DNA of 64,000 nt from Sphagnum magellanicum (Eukaryota > Streptophyta > Sphagnopsida > Sphagnales > Sphagnaceae). Of the stretch, positions 9,996 through 22,132 are shown piece after piece. The notes under the pieces are model-generated. The model was not told where the DNA came from. It did not search any database and worked only from the letters and a program-made list of their open reading frames with translations. Made by a program: the position numbers and the translations under genes. The DNA is taken from contig CM038912.1 of assembly GCA_021904315.1 (NCBI GenBank), positions 24,030,949-24,094,948 of the forward strand, read 5' to 3'. Each line of letters starts with the position of its first letter. Positions within the stretch are counted from its first letter, which is position 1.

Positions 9996-11599
9996 AAATG
10001 TTCTTCAAATTTTAAAAATGTAAGAATTTTGTGGAAAAAAAAAAATGATCAAAATACTTCATTTGAACAATGGGGGTGAATATTTTTCCTTTGAATTAAA
10101 TGGCATCCTTCATCAATTTACTATACCATATAATCCAAAACAAAATGGGAGTGTAAAAAGGGAAAATTGCACTACCATGATTGAAGTGGCTTGAAATATG
10201 TTACATGTTGTTTAATTGCTTACAACTTTCTAAGTAGAGGCCATTTCCACATCATGTTATATCCAAAATGGGGTTCCCACTTTAGTAAAACCCAAAACAC
10301 CATATGAATTATGAACACAACACAAACCCAAAATTGATCATTTAAGAATATTTGGTTGTATATGTCATGTCCATACTCCAATTGAAAAGTGATGTAAATG
10401 GGATTTTAAAGCAATTAATTTTTTTCTCATTAAGCATGGAAGACAAGGAATTCAAAATTAGAAGTTATATGATCGTCCATCTCATAGGGCATTTTCTGGA
10501 AGAAATGTCAACTTTGATGAAAAAAATTTATCTAAAGTTTTGAATTTGATGAATTTAATTCCTTAAATTCAAGTAACAATACTTTGGTCAATGAAGAAAA
10601 AGTTCACCCAAAGTTGGAACTTTATGTGAAGGAACAAACCTTGCCAATAATTGCTAGTCCACCAATACTTCCTCAACCCCTTGTGGTACCAAATCCATAA
10701 GACCAAAATCAAATACAAGATTTAACACCTAAATCACCGATGTACATAAAGAGATCTCCTCCCTTCAATAGTTCACTAGCTCAACCCACTTCAAGTGTGA
10801 ACTTGGCCACACCTACTTCAAGTGCCCATGATAGGGCTCATAAATAATGACAACAAACAACCACCCATCAAACAATGTTTCAAAGAACAAATAAAGGCAA
10901 AACCCTTACTGGGTCCCATAATCTTTTTGTTCAAGCTTTGGTTGCACAAGTCAATGATAGTCCATCTTTGGCCAAGGCCATGGTTAACCCAAAGTCACAA
11001 GTGGCAAGAAGCTTTAGATATGGAATATTCATCTACTTTCAAGAATAACATTTGAAAACTCACAAATCTACCATTAGGTAGAACTCTTATTTGTTGCAAA
11101 TGGATACTATTCAAAAAACATATTGTGAATGTGATTCTTGGTCGTCATAAAGCTAAATTAGTGGCTCATGGATTTTTTGAACATTACAAATTCAACTATG
11201 AAGAAACATTTTAACCCATTGTGGAAATCATTTTGTTACAACTCTTAATAGTTCTTGATGCTAGATAAAACTTTGAAATAAATTAAATGGATGTTCAAAC
11301 TACATTCCTAAATGGCATCTTCACTAAAGAAATACAATTGATTCAACCCCCTACATAGGAAAAATCAAATGAAGAACACAAGGTGTGTTGCCTTTTGTGC
11401 CAAACCTTTTATGGGTTTAAACAAGCCCCTTGCAAATGGTATGAAAAATTCATCACATATTTTTTACAAGTTGGCTTCATTAAAAGTAAGGTTGACCAAA
11501 ATGTTTACATCAAGGAAGCCCATAAAAAAAAATTCCTTCGGCTTTGTGTGGATGATTATATTTTAGTTAATAATAATAAAAAACATTAAAACTGCATTT

Positions 11600-12185
11600 T
11601 CACAAGCTTTTGAAATTATCAACAATGGTGTCTCCTTTTTCTCTTTCTTTCTCTCGCTTGACTAGATTCCTTTTTATACTTCCTCGCAGTAGCTACACTC
11701 CTCTTTTTTTCTGGGATTATATAGATTTGAACCCATGCCGAACGGTTCTTAGAAAAGGAGGGGAAACATACCCGCCAGTCGTCAGCCCAAGCACCCCTCT
11801 TCCTCGCCGATGCACAACGTTTTTTTATAAAGCCAAAGATCCGGCCAAGAACCTCCGGCCAATAAACATTTGATACACATTGATGAAAACAAATGTGTTA
11901 AAGAAACTTGCCCAATATGGGATGGTTCATTGAAAACCCATATCTACCCCTGTGACTTTTGACACAAAATTAACCCAAGCCATGTCTCCCCAAACTACCC
12001 AAGAAATTGATGCCATGTCCAGAGTCCTCAATGCTAGTGTTGTAAGGAGTTTCATTCATGTAACCATTTCCACCAAACTTGATACCATAGTACCTTGGCA
12101 GCTTCAACATTCCATTGCCAAATAATTAAATTTATTTTGAAAATTTTCATTCGGCACTTCAACCTCCGATCGGGTTGAGGTCTAA
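11600..12185. other. Unassigned DNA between the copia and MULE relics, with a GC-rich patch
   Basis: After the copia homology ends there is a pyrimidine-rich stretch and then a G+C-rich patch (about 11680-11860) unlike its AT-rich surroundings. An 87-codon frame crosses it but its protein resembles nothing I know. The patch may be a fragment of another repeat or of organelle DNA; neither could be shown. Confidence 0.3.
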
Positions 12186-12189
12186 ATCA

Positions 12190-12530
12190 AACTTGTAGCT
12201 GTCCTTGAGAGCTTTCCAACAGTGCATTGCACTCCACCTGCACGTACCAAGGTCGGGTCGACTCCCGACTTTTAGTGGTCAAGAGTTAAATTGCCAATTT
12301 GACTCCCGACCCTTCTTTTTGCCATAACTTGTTTTGCAGAGTTCCAAATGGCCCATGCGAACCCATTTTCGACATCTACACTTTTCTAGCCTTCCAATGA
12401 TATAAAAAACACCCCAATGCAAGGTGTTTTGACCCTTGTAATTGAATTCTGAAATTTTGAAAGTCTCGGAAGGCTCCCAAGTCCCCATTTCGAGAGTGTG
12501 AGTTTCATCTTCACACTCTCTCAAAGTAGG
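12190..12530 (+). repeat. Interspersed repeat, copy 1 (pairs with 13330-13640)
   Basis: This region and 13330-13640 share the same order of motifs: CACCTGCA, AATTGCCAATTT, TTTTGGCCATAA/TTTTTGCCATAA, GGCCATGC(G/A)AACCCATTT, CAATGA(T/C)ATAAA and a CTCCCAA-rich end. Both are in the same orientation and moderately diverged. The motif style suggests plant LTR-type non-coding sequence, but no ends are defined. Confidence 0.55.
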
Positions 12531-12534
12531 GTTG

Positions 12535-14965
12535 CAACAACCATTTTCTACAGATGCCACATTTGGCACAAATGACATGAAATTCCATCTATTCACCTTG
12601 ATGGGGTTTGATGATCATCTCACCTATGTCCCTAAAGTGTGGATCATTACAAATAGGCAAATAGTTGAGAATTTGATTGAATGGTTGAAACCATCAAAAC
12701 ATAAAATGCTATCACACATGCCACATTCAAAACCATCATGTTTTCTCATTGATCATGCACCACAAGAATTGAAGGCATTATGGTTAGTTCTATACCTAAT
12801 ACCTATTTTGTATTTATTTCCTTGGATGTTTTTTTGTATCTTTCATAATGACGCACCCCCAAATTCCTTGGTAGATTCAACTGCGAATCTAAATGTGAAA
12901 ACAATGGAAGGATAGAGTTGGAGCATGCTCCTTGGCTCGTAACATTTTAGGGGTAAAAGGGTGTGTTGGAGCTCTAGGAAGGGGATTAAGAAGAGTGACA
13001 AGCAATTCAATTACTCACACGGATCTACACAAACCAAACAACAAGTTGGTTAGTACATAGTTTGAATACTTTTGGTGCACGGACAAGCCACGGGCAACCA
13101 CAGATTCACAATATTCACCACGGTTCGAACTTGGGGGAAGCCACCACCTTCCCCCTTATAGTATTCTTTATGCCTAGCCATGGGGCCAACACCCAAATCT
13201 CATTTTGTTTTGCGATTCCCAAGTTGGAATTTTGAAATTCTCAAAATTGGGACTTCCACAAATTTGGATTCCCATAACTTCTTCTGCAAACCTCTGATCA
13301 TGATGAGATTTAAAGCAAAGTTGTATCCCTTGTCAAGATCTTTTCAACTGTATGTGACACGCCACCTGCATGTAAGGAAATCAAAGCGATTTCTGATTTT
13401 TAATGGTCGGGAATCAAATTGCCAATTTTATTCTTGGCGCTTCTTTTGGCCATAATTTATGTTTTAAAAACTCAAACGGGCCATGCAAACCCATTTAAAA
13501 CATTTATGTTCTAAGAGTTTTTCAATGACATAAAGAACCTTTTGATCTAATGAGTTTTAACCCCTACAATGGTCCTTTGAAGATTTGGGAATCCATTGGG
13601 ACTCCAACTCCCAAAGTGGGAGCTCACTTAGAATTGTGGGGGCTCATTCCTTCACAGTCTCTTGCATTCCCAAAAGCATGAAATGTGATTCTTGGGCTCA
13701 CTCTCGGTTTACACCTTTGCAAGCCTTTGTCTTTGTTGCAAACCCTTGCCTTGGTCACGAGCCCAAGGCTAGGGTTGCGACACATAAAGTTCTTAATTAT
13801 TTCAAATGTATTTTATGTTGTATTGACCCATCCACTCATACCAATTTTATTGCATATGTGTCCCCATTAAGGTTGTAACAGGTATGGACAAGGTTGCCAT
13901 CTTCCTTTGTTGCTGGCATGTTCTCAAAGCATGGCACTTACGTGGTACCAAAAAAATCAAAGATGTGGAGGTGCAAGGTGTAATCTCCAAGACCTTCATG
14001 ATGTGATGTACATGTCCATTAATCATGGAAAAACAATTGATGATTTTAAAGAGTGTGGGAAGGTTGTTGTGAGAGGAAACTTTCATAAACATAGGTTTGG
14101 TGATGTGTGGACAAATTACTTTTAGACTTATTACCATCAATTTGGTAGGTGATAATGTTTATCATGGTTTAATATTCAAAATTCTTTTGTAATCATGTTA
14201 TTAACCCTTGTGCATTGTGTTTATGTTTGCAAAATTTTGGATGGTGGGTGTTTAATGAATGCCCCCATTCTAACCAAGACATCCAAGCAAACATTGAAGC
14301 ATATCATGGTGTGTTGAAACATTTGTTTACTTTTGACACAAGAGGTCTTAAAGGATGTTAGATTGATTCGTTGGTGTGGCAATTAACAACCATTGCATGT
14401 TGTTACATGCACACATTGGAAATGAAGAAAAGAGGTTTCATAAAAAACAAGGTTGTGGAGGCCATTGTTACACAAAGTGTGGAAAGGTAGCCTTTATTCC
14501 ACTCACCTATGTATACCAACCAATCGTGGAAAGTGATGGAGCTTGGGGCATACAAAGTTAACGCCTTCCCAACATCACTTATGAAGTGAAATTCCCATTC
14601 ACCAAAATATGTTGCTGCACATGTGAATGGGCATTGCGAGCTAACATGTGTAAACACCAAATTGTGATGATTTTCGCATGCTTATTATTTAGGAAGATAT
14701 CATTCATTATTGTGGAACATGGTATGGATCACATCATGGAGGGTTGGGTCACATGTTTGCAAACCCACAACATATTCCAAATGATATGGAGTCCAACAAT
14801 GATAGCGAAAATGAGCATCTCAAACGTGATGATGATGGGATCATGGAGTTTGAAAGGCTCACGACCATGGAGCAAAGTGATCTCCCTATGGGTGGCATTG
14901 TAAGGTCTCGTGAAATAATAAATTCATCAACCCCAATGGAAAGGGTTATTGCACAATTGACCGCT
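12535..14965 (+). mobile_element. MULE-type transposase relic with SWIM zinc finger
   Basis: Two coding-like blocks lie on the + strand. Block 1 (12535-12790) reads TDATFGTN…FTLMGFDDH…WIITNRQ…FLIDHAPQELKAL, the first part of a MULE DDE transposase including two likely catalytic aspartates. Block 2 (about 13881-14965) reads FLCCWHVLKAWHLR, then ANIEAYHGVLK and IDSLVWQLTT, then a SWIM finger CTCEWALRANMCKH (14616-14657). Several stops and frame changes break block 2. About 1.1 kb separates the blocks. It has GT…AG-like edges but the phases do not join, so it is a decayed intron or an insertion. No terminal inverted repeats were identified. It is a dead DNA transposon; a domesticated gene is unlikely given the breaks. 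Confidence 0.78.
13330..13640 (+). repeat. Interspersed repeat, copy 2, inside the MULE gap
   Basis: Same repeat as 12190-12530 and in the same orientation. It sits within the 1.1 kb that separates the two transposase blocks, which favours insertion over a simple intron. Confidence 0.5.
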
Positions 14966-15426
14966 ACAATGTAAGGAATCATAAATGAATGTAAAAAATC
15001 CAATGTGACACTTTGTGAACATGCCACTTCACACATGAGAGTATTGGCATGCAATATTCATAACATATGCCTCACAAAGGTAAATGCATTTTACATCTAG
15101 GTTTGGTGTTACACTATGAAGATGGATTGGATCAAAGTAGTGTTAAACAGTTCAAAGATTGGCATGAAACAATGTTCAATCACACAAATGTATGTACTAA
15201 ATGATGTCATGAATATATGTTTCAATTATTAATGAAAATTGTTGCCATTAATATTAAGAAATTTGTCTTGGGATCAATTTTTTATGGAGGAAACCATAGC
15301 CCAAATTCATTGAACATCATGCATTCAACATACATTAAATCAAACATGCCACAAAGGTTATTATTATAATAAGCAAAAAAATTGAAATGCAAAAACACAA
15401 AGATAGTGATAATATTAGTGCTAAAT

Positions 15427-15600
15427 GCAGGTATTGTAAGTAGGCTCCAAAATTCCAATTTGTAGAGGTAAATATAAATGCAAGTATTACAATTAGGCCC
15501 CAAGATTCTAATTAGTAACTTTGTAAATATGAGTGCGAGTATTGCAACTAGGCCCCAAAATTCTAGTTGGTAGAAGTAAGTACAAGTGTGGGTATTACAA
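15427..15600 (+). repeat. Tandem repeat, period about 54 bp, three copies
   Basis: Units begin GTATTGCAA and continue TAGGCCCCAAAATTCTA and GTAAGTA. Copies start near 15430, 15484 and 15538, with the start of a fourth at 15591. Divergence is moderate. Confidence 0.7.
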
Positions 15601-15617
15601 ATTTAAATGAAAAATCA

Positions 15618-15905
15618 ACCCTAAATGTAATACCCATGTGCAAGGTCATTTCAAAATAATTCATATAGGTGGTTTGGATACCTTTTAAGTGATGACCTAG
15701 CCCTAAACGCAATATGCACATGTAAGGTCATTTCAAAATAGCCCATAGGTGGTTTGGGTAGCTTTAAGTGAAAACCCAACCCTACATGCCATACTTGCAA
15801 TCAAGGTCATTCCAAAATAAACCATGTGGGGTTTAGGTTTCTTTAAATGAAAATCCTACCCTAAATGCAATACCCGCATGTCAAGTCATTCCAAAATAAT
15901 GAGCT
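15618..15905 (+). repeat. Tandem repeat, period about 80-88 bp, block 1
   Basis: Each unit carries CAACCCTAAATGCAATACC, CATGTAAGGTCATT, CAAAATAA and GGTTTGGGT…CTTTAAGTGAAA. About three and a half units are present. The same unit reappears at 17440-17745. Confidence 0.7.
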
Positions 15906-17439
15906 AAATTCATAATAATATGTTAACAAAGGTGTATAAAAACTTTAGAGGTTGGGGTTGTTGATTAAAAATTCCATGAAATCTTCTTACTTTGTTTCAT
16001 TGAAATTGAAAAAATGTTGTATTGTTTGTGGGACAAATAGTATAACAACAATTGTGATTAAGCCTATCTTGGAAAAGTTGAATTTACAATCTCTTGACAT
16101 GATGAATGAAAAAGCCTATAACAAGGTAATTCTCAAGTTGCATTTTATAAGTTCAAGCTACCCATTTATTTTTTCTCTCAGGGCAATATGTCTCCTTACA
16201 TCCATGAATTAATTTTATAATAATTAATTATCAGATTTAATAACATGGAATAGTTATCTTAAATAGTGATTTCAATAAATTATTAAAATTTAAAATTAAA
16301 TAAATTCAATAAAAAAGTAATTAATAATCACAAATCTTTATATATTTGAAGATTTAGAAGAATCATAGTTAATCATAGTTCACATGATGCATCATTCATC
16401 CTATTATTAAATAATTATCCTTTTTTTTTGGTCGGATGAATAATGTGTTGGACAATGTGACTTTTTTTTAAAAAAAATTCATGGTTGAACGGGTGACACT
16501 TCATGTGACATCATTAGCATTTCAAAGTTTGAAATTAAGATTTAAAATTAGAAATTATTGCACATTTGCAATTATGTTTTAACATTAATATTTATCATTT
16601 TTAGGTCTAATGTTAGGATTTAAGATTTTCATTTCATGCAACTTAAATTCAAATTTCATATAATTCACATAATGAAACATGCACCCCTTGCAAATCATCA
16701 TGGTCTTAATATCTTACTAATATTATGGATTTCATCCATAGAATAATCAATGTCACATTTTTACATTAATAAAAAAATTAATAAATCATGTTATGTGTTT
16801 ATGTGTGGCTAATAAACAAACATGTATGTCAATTGTTATGTGAAATATTTATATTAATGGATAGGTAGGTTTTGCAAAATTGGCTACCTATTTAACCACC
16901 TACTTACCTCTACCCCAACCCCCCAATAACCTATCAATTTATTAGGGTTTTTCCTAATTCATGGACATCCAATGATGAATATAAGTCCCCATGTGCGAGT
17001 ATTGCAAATAATTTATAATGGAAATAATGTCATAAAATTGTAGCCATTTTGGTATATTTAATGCATAATTTACTAAATTTTGTTTAGTGAATTATTTATT
17101 GAATGGAAATTATGATTCATTTTTTCATATAATGGTTTAGGTTTAGAATTTGGGACATATAAATTAATTCACATTTTTTTCACAATTCTATAATAATTAA
17201 AATAAATTTAAGGTGCAATTTGGGCAATTTTTAAGGCTTAAGCATATGTAAAACAATGCATGTCATTTCATATCTTGTTTTTAAAAAGTGGAAAAGTTTA
17301 GCTTGGAAAGATTATCAAATGTAAAAGACATACCTTTTTTTTCTTACAAAATTTATTTAATTATTAAAAAAATTAAGACCAAATTTCAAGTTAATGAAAG
17401 TAAGCACATGTGTGGGTATTGCAAAATTATATTAGTATT

Positions 17440-17745
17440 TAACATTAAATGCAATACCCACATTCAAGTATGTTTTGAAATAATCCATAGGGGATTTAAG
17501 TAACCTTAAGTGAAGATCCAACCTTAAACGCAATATTCATATGTAAGTTCATTTTGAAATAACCAATATGTAGTTTGGGTGCCTTTGAATGAAATTTAAG
17601 GTCTAAATGGAATATTTGCATTCAAGTTCATTTTGAAATAATCCATAAGTGATTTAAGTACCTTTAAGTGGAAACTCAACCCTAAATGCAACACCCACAT
17701 GTAAATTCACTTCAAAATAACCAATAAATGATTAGGGTATTCAAT
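17440..17745 (+). repeat. Tandem repeat, period about 85 bp, block 2
   Basis: Same family as 15618-15905: AAATGCAATACCCACAT, TTTTGAAATAA, CCATA and GTACCTTTAAGTG. About three and a half units, more diverged than block 1. Confidence 0.65.
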
Positions 17746-18639
17746 ATATGTCTTTTTATATATGTGAATTAATTATTATTCTAAGTTAATTTTATAACAA
17801 TTAATTATCATGAATAATTATCTAAAATAATGATTTGAATATCATATCAACATAAAAAATCAATTAAGATAATAAATTAAATATGGAATTATCAATTTGA
17901 TTTTTAGATCTCATTTTTAATTTTTTAATAATTAAGGTTCAACCAAATAATCAGTTAATTAATATTAAGAAATAAATGATTTTCTAAATATGATAATTAA
18001 TCATTTACATATCTACAATAATTCTTTAGTAATTCCTTAATTATATGACATTATTTGTTAATACTTTTAGATTATTATGTCATATGAATAAGTAATTATT
18101 AGAGAATTATTTTAGATAATGTAAATGATGAATTATCATATCCTTAATAATATATGATCATTTTTTAATCATTTAAAATATTCTTTGATAATTTTTAATT
18201 ATGTGAAATATTATCTGAAAATTCATTAATTATCTAAAACAATTATCTAAGAGTATTAAACATTAAAAGAATTTCCTACCCACAAAGCACTGTGGGTATT
18301 GCAATGTTGAAGGAAACTAACACTATTTCTAAACCCATATGTGAATATTGCAAAGGACATAAAAATTCAAACAATTTTTAAGAGACATATATGCAAGTAT
18401 TGCAATTTGAACCCTAAGTACAATGTAAATAAATGTATTATGATGTGAGTTTTGCAATGGATGTAAAAAAATTCAACAACTATTTAAGAGACTTATATGT
18501 ACATATTGCAAATTTAAAATGGTCTTATGAAAGTTAAAATAGAAAGGATGTAGATATTACATGTTTGAATTCTCAACAATGTCAATAAGTTAATTAGAAT
18601 GTGAGTATTGCTTTAAAAATGTTAATGTGGTTTCTAGGT

Positions 18640-19180
18640 CCCCCTAAAGGTGATGTGTTATTCCCTCCCTTCCTGTTGCATTTGAACAAGTAGTTCCAAT
18701 GCCTTCTGCCATTTGTGTGTGAACATCTTGTTGAACAATCTCCACGCATCTTGTATGCTTTTGCATTTTGAAATACATTTCAACAAGGCTACTAACCAGA
18801 GATATCTGAAACTCTATGCCTTTTGATGATGTGTTCATGACCCTCCCTGGCATTTTCAAATACCCCTACACTGGTACACGCATTCAGGACCTCTATAAAT
18901 GTGACACGGCTTCGCTCCACACATGATTGCCACATTTGTCCATGGAATGACGATGCTTCTGCCATTGTCCACATTTGGCTCCACAAGTTCAATCATCATG
19001 GCATTCCACGAGAGACCACGTTGCATGTGGGCATCTTGCTGTAAACCCTCTCAGCATCCTCTAGCTCCCACATTTCACATACATGTCAAAATTAGGGGTC
19101 CATTGTTTCCAAAAGCAAATCAGCAACAGAAAGAGTTTATACATTGTTCAAGAGCCATTCTGTCTAGAATTGCTTATGTT
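18640..19180 (-). pseudogene. PPR-protein gene fragment (PLS type)
   Basis: Read on the minus strand, successive frames give DMYVKCGS…EDAERVYSKMP, then RVTFIEVLNACTSVGVFENA and GHEHIIKRH, then SLVEMYFKMQ. These are typical L/S and P motifs of plant pentatricopeptide proteins, which bind organellar RNA. At least one frameshift (inside the GSLEDAER stretch) and further frame changes break it. Only about two motif cycles remain, and no start or C-terminal E/DYW domain is present. It is a dead fragment upstream of, and opposite in strand to, ANK-B. Confidence 0.75.
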
Positions 19181-19380
19181 TGAGCACTGAGAGCATCCAT
19201 TTTGGGTGTCCAATTAGTTTGTTCAAAGACAAGTTTCTGCATCAATCTGTGAGAGAGAGAGAAGCTTTGGTACAAGTAGCAGACAAAGCTTTTGAAACTG
19301 TATTCCAGTTTGCACAGACATGATGGACTTCAAGAATCACTCAGAAACCATGGGAGCATACAACTTCTGACCATACATCT
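19181..19380. other. Intergenic DNA before ANK-B, no gene seen
   Basis: This short non-coding stretch between the PPR fragment and the duplicated leader is not shared with the other ANK copies. It marks the left edge of the B duplication. Confidence 0.4.
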
Positions 19381-19566
19381 GGAACTTCTGACCGGTTTGA
19401 GGCGTCCTCGTCTGTCGCTCTCACATCTGAAGTCGGGGATCCCTGATCCGCTGTGGAAGCTTGACGCGCATTTTGGCAATTTTAACGAGAAGATTGAGCA
19501 GTGACGAGCAAAGACGTAAGTTCTTCTCTTCAGCTCTCGCTATTGAAACAGCGGTCTTACCTCAAC
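19381..19566 (+). promoter_or_regulatory. Conserved leader of ANK-B
   Basis: Almost identical to 490-669 upstream of ANK-A, starting with GAACTTCTGACCGGTTTGAG. The near identity shows that A and B share a 5' end type distinct from that of C and D. Confidence 0.55.
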
Positions 19567-22132
19567 ATGGCTTCAACTTCTGCAGCCACAACAAAACAGC
19601 AGGCGAATTTGAATATCACGGAGGCAGCGAAATCGGATGACGATCCGAAGGCTGCTGCAGCAACTTCGGTAGCCACAACAAACCAGGAGGCGAATTTGGA
19701 TCTCATGGAGGCAGCGAAATCGGATGGCGAGGCGAAGGCCATTACAGTAACTTCGGTAACCACAACAAACGAGCAGGCGGAGTCGGATCTCAGAGAGGCA
19801 GCTAAATCAGATGACGAGGCGAAGGCTGTTGCAGCGCTAACTCAGTCGGGCGTGGATGTGAACTGCCGTGAAAATTTTGGGTATCGTCTTACGCCACTGA
19901 TGGTTGCTATTCAATTAATGAATCTGAAGGTTGCACGGGTCTTGTTAGCGGATCCTAGAGTCGACGTGAATGCAACTGATACCTCGGGTCGAACTGCTTT
20001 GCATCGAGCTACGGGTAAACGTCTAAGTGCAATAATCCTCTCCCAAAGGGCGGACATAGATTGGAACGTCTTTGACAAGACTGGTCGAACACCACTGCTT
20101 CACTTGGCAAGGATGAATTGTCTAAGCAATATCAAGGAGCTGAGCAGAATTAAATCAGTGGAGTTATTCGCAAGATCCATTGATGGGTTCACGGCATTAC
20201 ATGAAGTGGCAGAACGCGAATCACCTTTTCCAGCTTGGTTTAAAAAAGCATCTCCAAAGACGAGCTGCAATCTTGTCGATGCATTATTCGAATTGCTTGA
20301 AGCGAGAGGCCATAACTTGGTCACGTTCGTGAATGCCACAGATATTCTAAAGCGATCTGCGCTGCACTACTTAGCAGAAGAGGGATCCGTGGAAATGCTG
20401 AAGCTCTTGTTGGAAAAGTGCCCTACAGGTATGAGTGTCACTGGTGTTGACTGTCATGGTTTTACACCACTTCATTAATTTGGCTGTTCGAAGGGGACAC
20501 ACAGGCGTGGTAGAATTGCTTCTTACCGTGCCGAGCATGGATGCGAATGTTGCCGCTACTGTAAATGCGTCCACTCCAAGTGGACTCAAGCCATGGGAAC
20601 CGGATCATTTGGATTCGTGTAGGCCAGATTTATTCTCAAAAGCACCCAAGGAGGTACCCACTGCAGCCAACCTCACACCTCTACATTTTGCTGCCATGGA
20701 TGGGCACACGGAAATAGTGGATCTCCTTCTGAAGTGGCCAGGGATCTATGTTGCTCCCTTGGACACGAAAGGACTTTCACCATTTCACTATTCTATACAG
20801 AATGGTCACTCGGGGGTGCTGAAGCTGTTGCTAGAGAAATTAGAGAAAATAGGAGAGCCGTTCACGTTCTGCGACGAATGGCTTGCACCACTTGACCATT
20901 CTATACAGAAAGGTCACTCGGAGGTGGTGAAACTTTTGCTAGAGAAAGGGGAGCCATTCACTCCCCTCAACTACGAGAAGCAAATGAGTATGTTTGAAAA
21001 CTTACTACATGTGGCCACAGAGCATAATAAGAAGGAAATAGCAGTTTATCTCCTGGATACCTTAGGTTTGAGAACACAACTTTTGGTTCGCACTATAACC
21101 CAATCCTCCAGCCATCGGACTGTGCTATTAGCTGTAGCTGCAAGAGAGAATCACTTCAAAATCATCCGACATGTTTTGAACTGGTATCCAGAGGTTGATC
21201 CGAATGCTTCAATTGAATTGGTTGCTGAGCAACACCTGGTCGCCTCACCTCTTCATTTCGCTGCTCTGGGAGGCCATGTGGAAGCTGTAAGAGAACTTTT
21301 GCTTCATCACAACCTGGATGTCAATGCCAAGGACAACAAGAATAGGACGCCATTGTTGTGTGCTATTAAAGAAGAAAAATTGGGAGTGGTGAAAGCCTTG
21401 TGTTTTGATGATCCAGGAAATCGCATCAGGGCCACCGAAGAATATACAGATGGCCGAACTCCCATCCAAATTGCTATAGAAGCTGACATGAAAGAGATTG
21501 AGAAGGTGTTGCTAGAGCGACCTGAGGTGAAAGATTTCGTTGACAGATTATATAGGGATAGGCAAGTGTTTGTGGATGCTGCAAATGCTCTTCTGGTTGG
21601 TGCAGCATTGATTGCAAGCGTCACTTTTGCAGGTTGGTTACAACCCCCTCTAGGCTACATTCCAAACTACGAGTTCTCACAACCCTTTCCAGCCCCACCT
21701 CAGACACCAGAATCATATGCTGCAGTGAAGAACCACGCAACTGTCAAGGCATTTTGGGTGTTCAACAGCCTCTCTTTCTTTTTCGCCATTGCAACAGTCT
21801 TGGCGGGTGCAGATGCAGCCTTGCCAAACCTCCGAGAGGACTTCATTGGAAGACGAGTCAAATCAGTAGAGAGAGCCCTCATACGAGCTACCATTCTTTT
21901 AGGGATCTCAGTGGTTTGTGTGCTTGGTGCTTTTGCAAGTGCTGGCTTTGCAGCGCTTCCTCCTCGCCTAAAATACGATACTACTATGATCATCACAGTT
22001 TTTTTAGGTGGATCAATTTGCATGCTCACTCTTGCAAAAATCATATGGAAACTGTCAACCCCAATTGGCATGCGATTCCTAAAGAATTCAAAAACAATCA
22101 CAGGTGGTGGTCATGCGACTGGTTTACCATGA
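19567..22132 (+). pseudogene. Ankyrin/4-TM gene ANK-B, broken by a 4-bp insertion
   Basis: The start is the ATG at 19567 (AACATGG, aligned with ANK-A). The frame runs 303 codons to a TAA at 20476-20478, where four extra bases relative to ANK-A (CATTAATTTGG against CATTTGG) shift the frame and create the stop within the ankyrin motif GFTPLH. From there to 22132 the other frame stays open for more than 540 codons and encodes the rest: ankyrins and the four-helix PGG-like domain with PPLGY. Three 29-aa N-terminal repeats are present (19585-19845). It is otherwise about as well preserved as ANK-A, so the break looks recent. A truncated ankyrin-only product is possible but unproven. A sequencing error is less likely because four bases differ outside a homopolymer. 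Confidence 0.85.

Larger units (their letters stand above)
6509..11595 (+). mobile_element. Fossil Ty1/copia LTR retrotransposon, broken, 3' end missing
   Basis: Parts in + strand order: a probable short 5' LTR (6509-6666), a primer-binding site matching initiator Met-tRNA (from 6667), gag (about 6880-7650, with a CCHC knuckle of the form CYSCHKKKHFASKC), GAG-preintegrase and the integrase core (about 8190-8540 and 10000-10500), and reverse transcriptase (about 10960-11590, reaching the VDD motif). This order of integrase before reverse transcriptase is diagnostic of copia. The RNase H region and 3' LTR were not found. A foreign AT-rich segment splits the integrase. The element carries many breaks, well over a dozen, in all domains, so it is old and certainly inactive. 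It lies exactly where the ANK-A flank homology ends. Confidence 0.88.
14966..18639. other. AT-rich intergenic DNA with short tandem repeats
   Basis: I see no gene. The stretch is AT-rich and holds several degenerate tandem repeats (listed separately) and scattered copies of a (T/C)G(T/A)G(G/A)GTATTGCAA-like motif, for example near 15431, 15484, 15538, 15592, 17000, 17415, 18293, 18353, 18393 and 18603. The remainder is simple AT-rich sequence with many AATTAATTAT-like words. Confidence 0.5.

Noticed and set aside
11610-11873. GC-rich 87-codon frame as organelle DNA or a tRNA relic
   Set aside because: A GGGTTCAAATC-like word is present on the minus strand but the T-stem does not pair, and no organelle gene could be recognised.
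13115-13135. GGTTCGAACTT as a pol III B box
   Set aside because: The end of the box does not match and there is no A box at the right distance.
20470-20485. The 4-bp gain in ANK-B as a transposon footprint at TTAA/TAAT
   Set aside because: A simple local duplication of ATT/AATT explains it equally well, and no related element was seen nearby.
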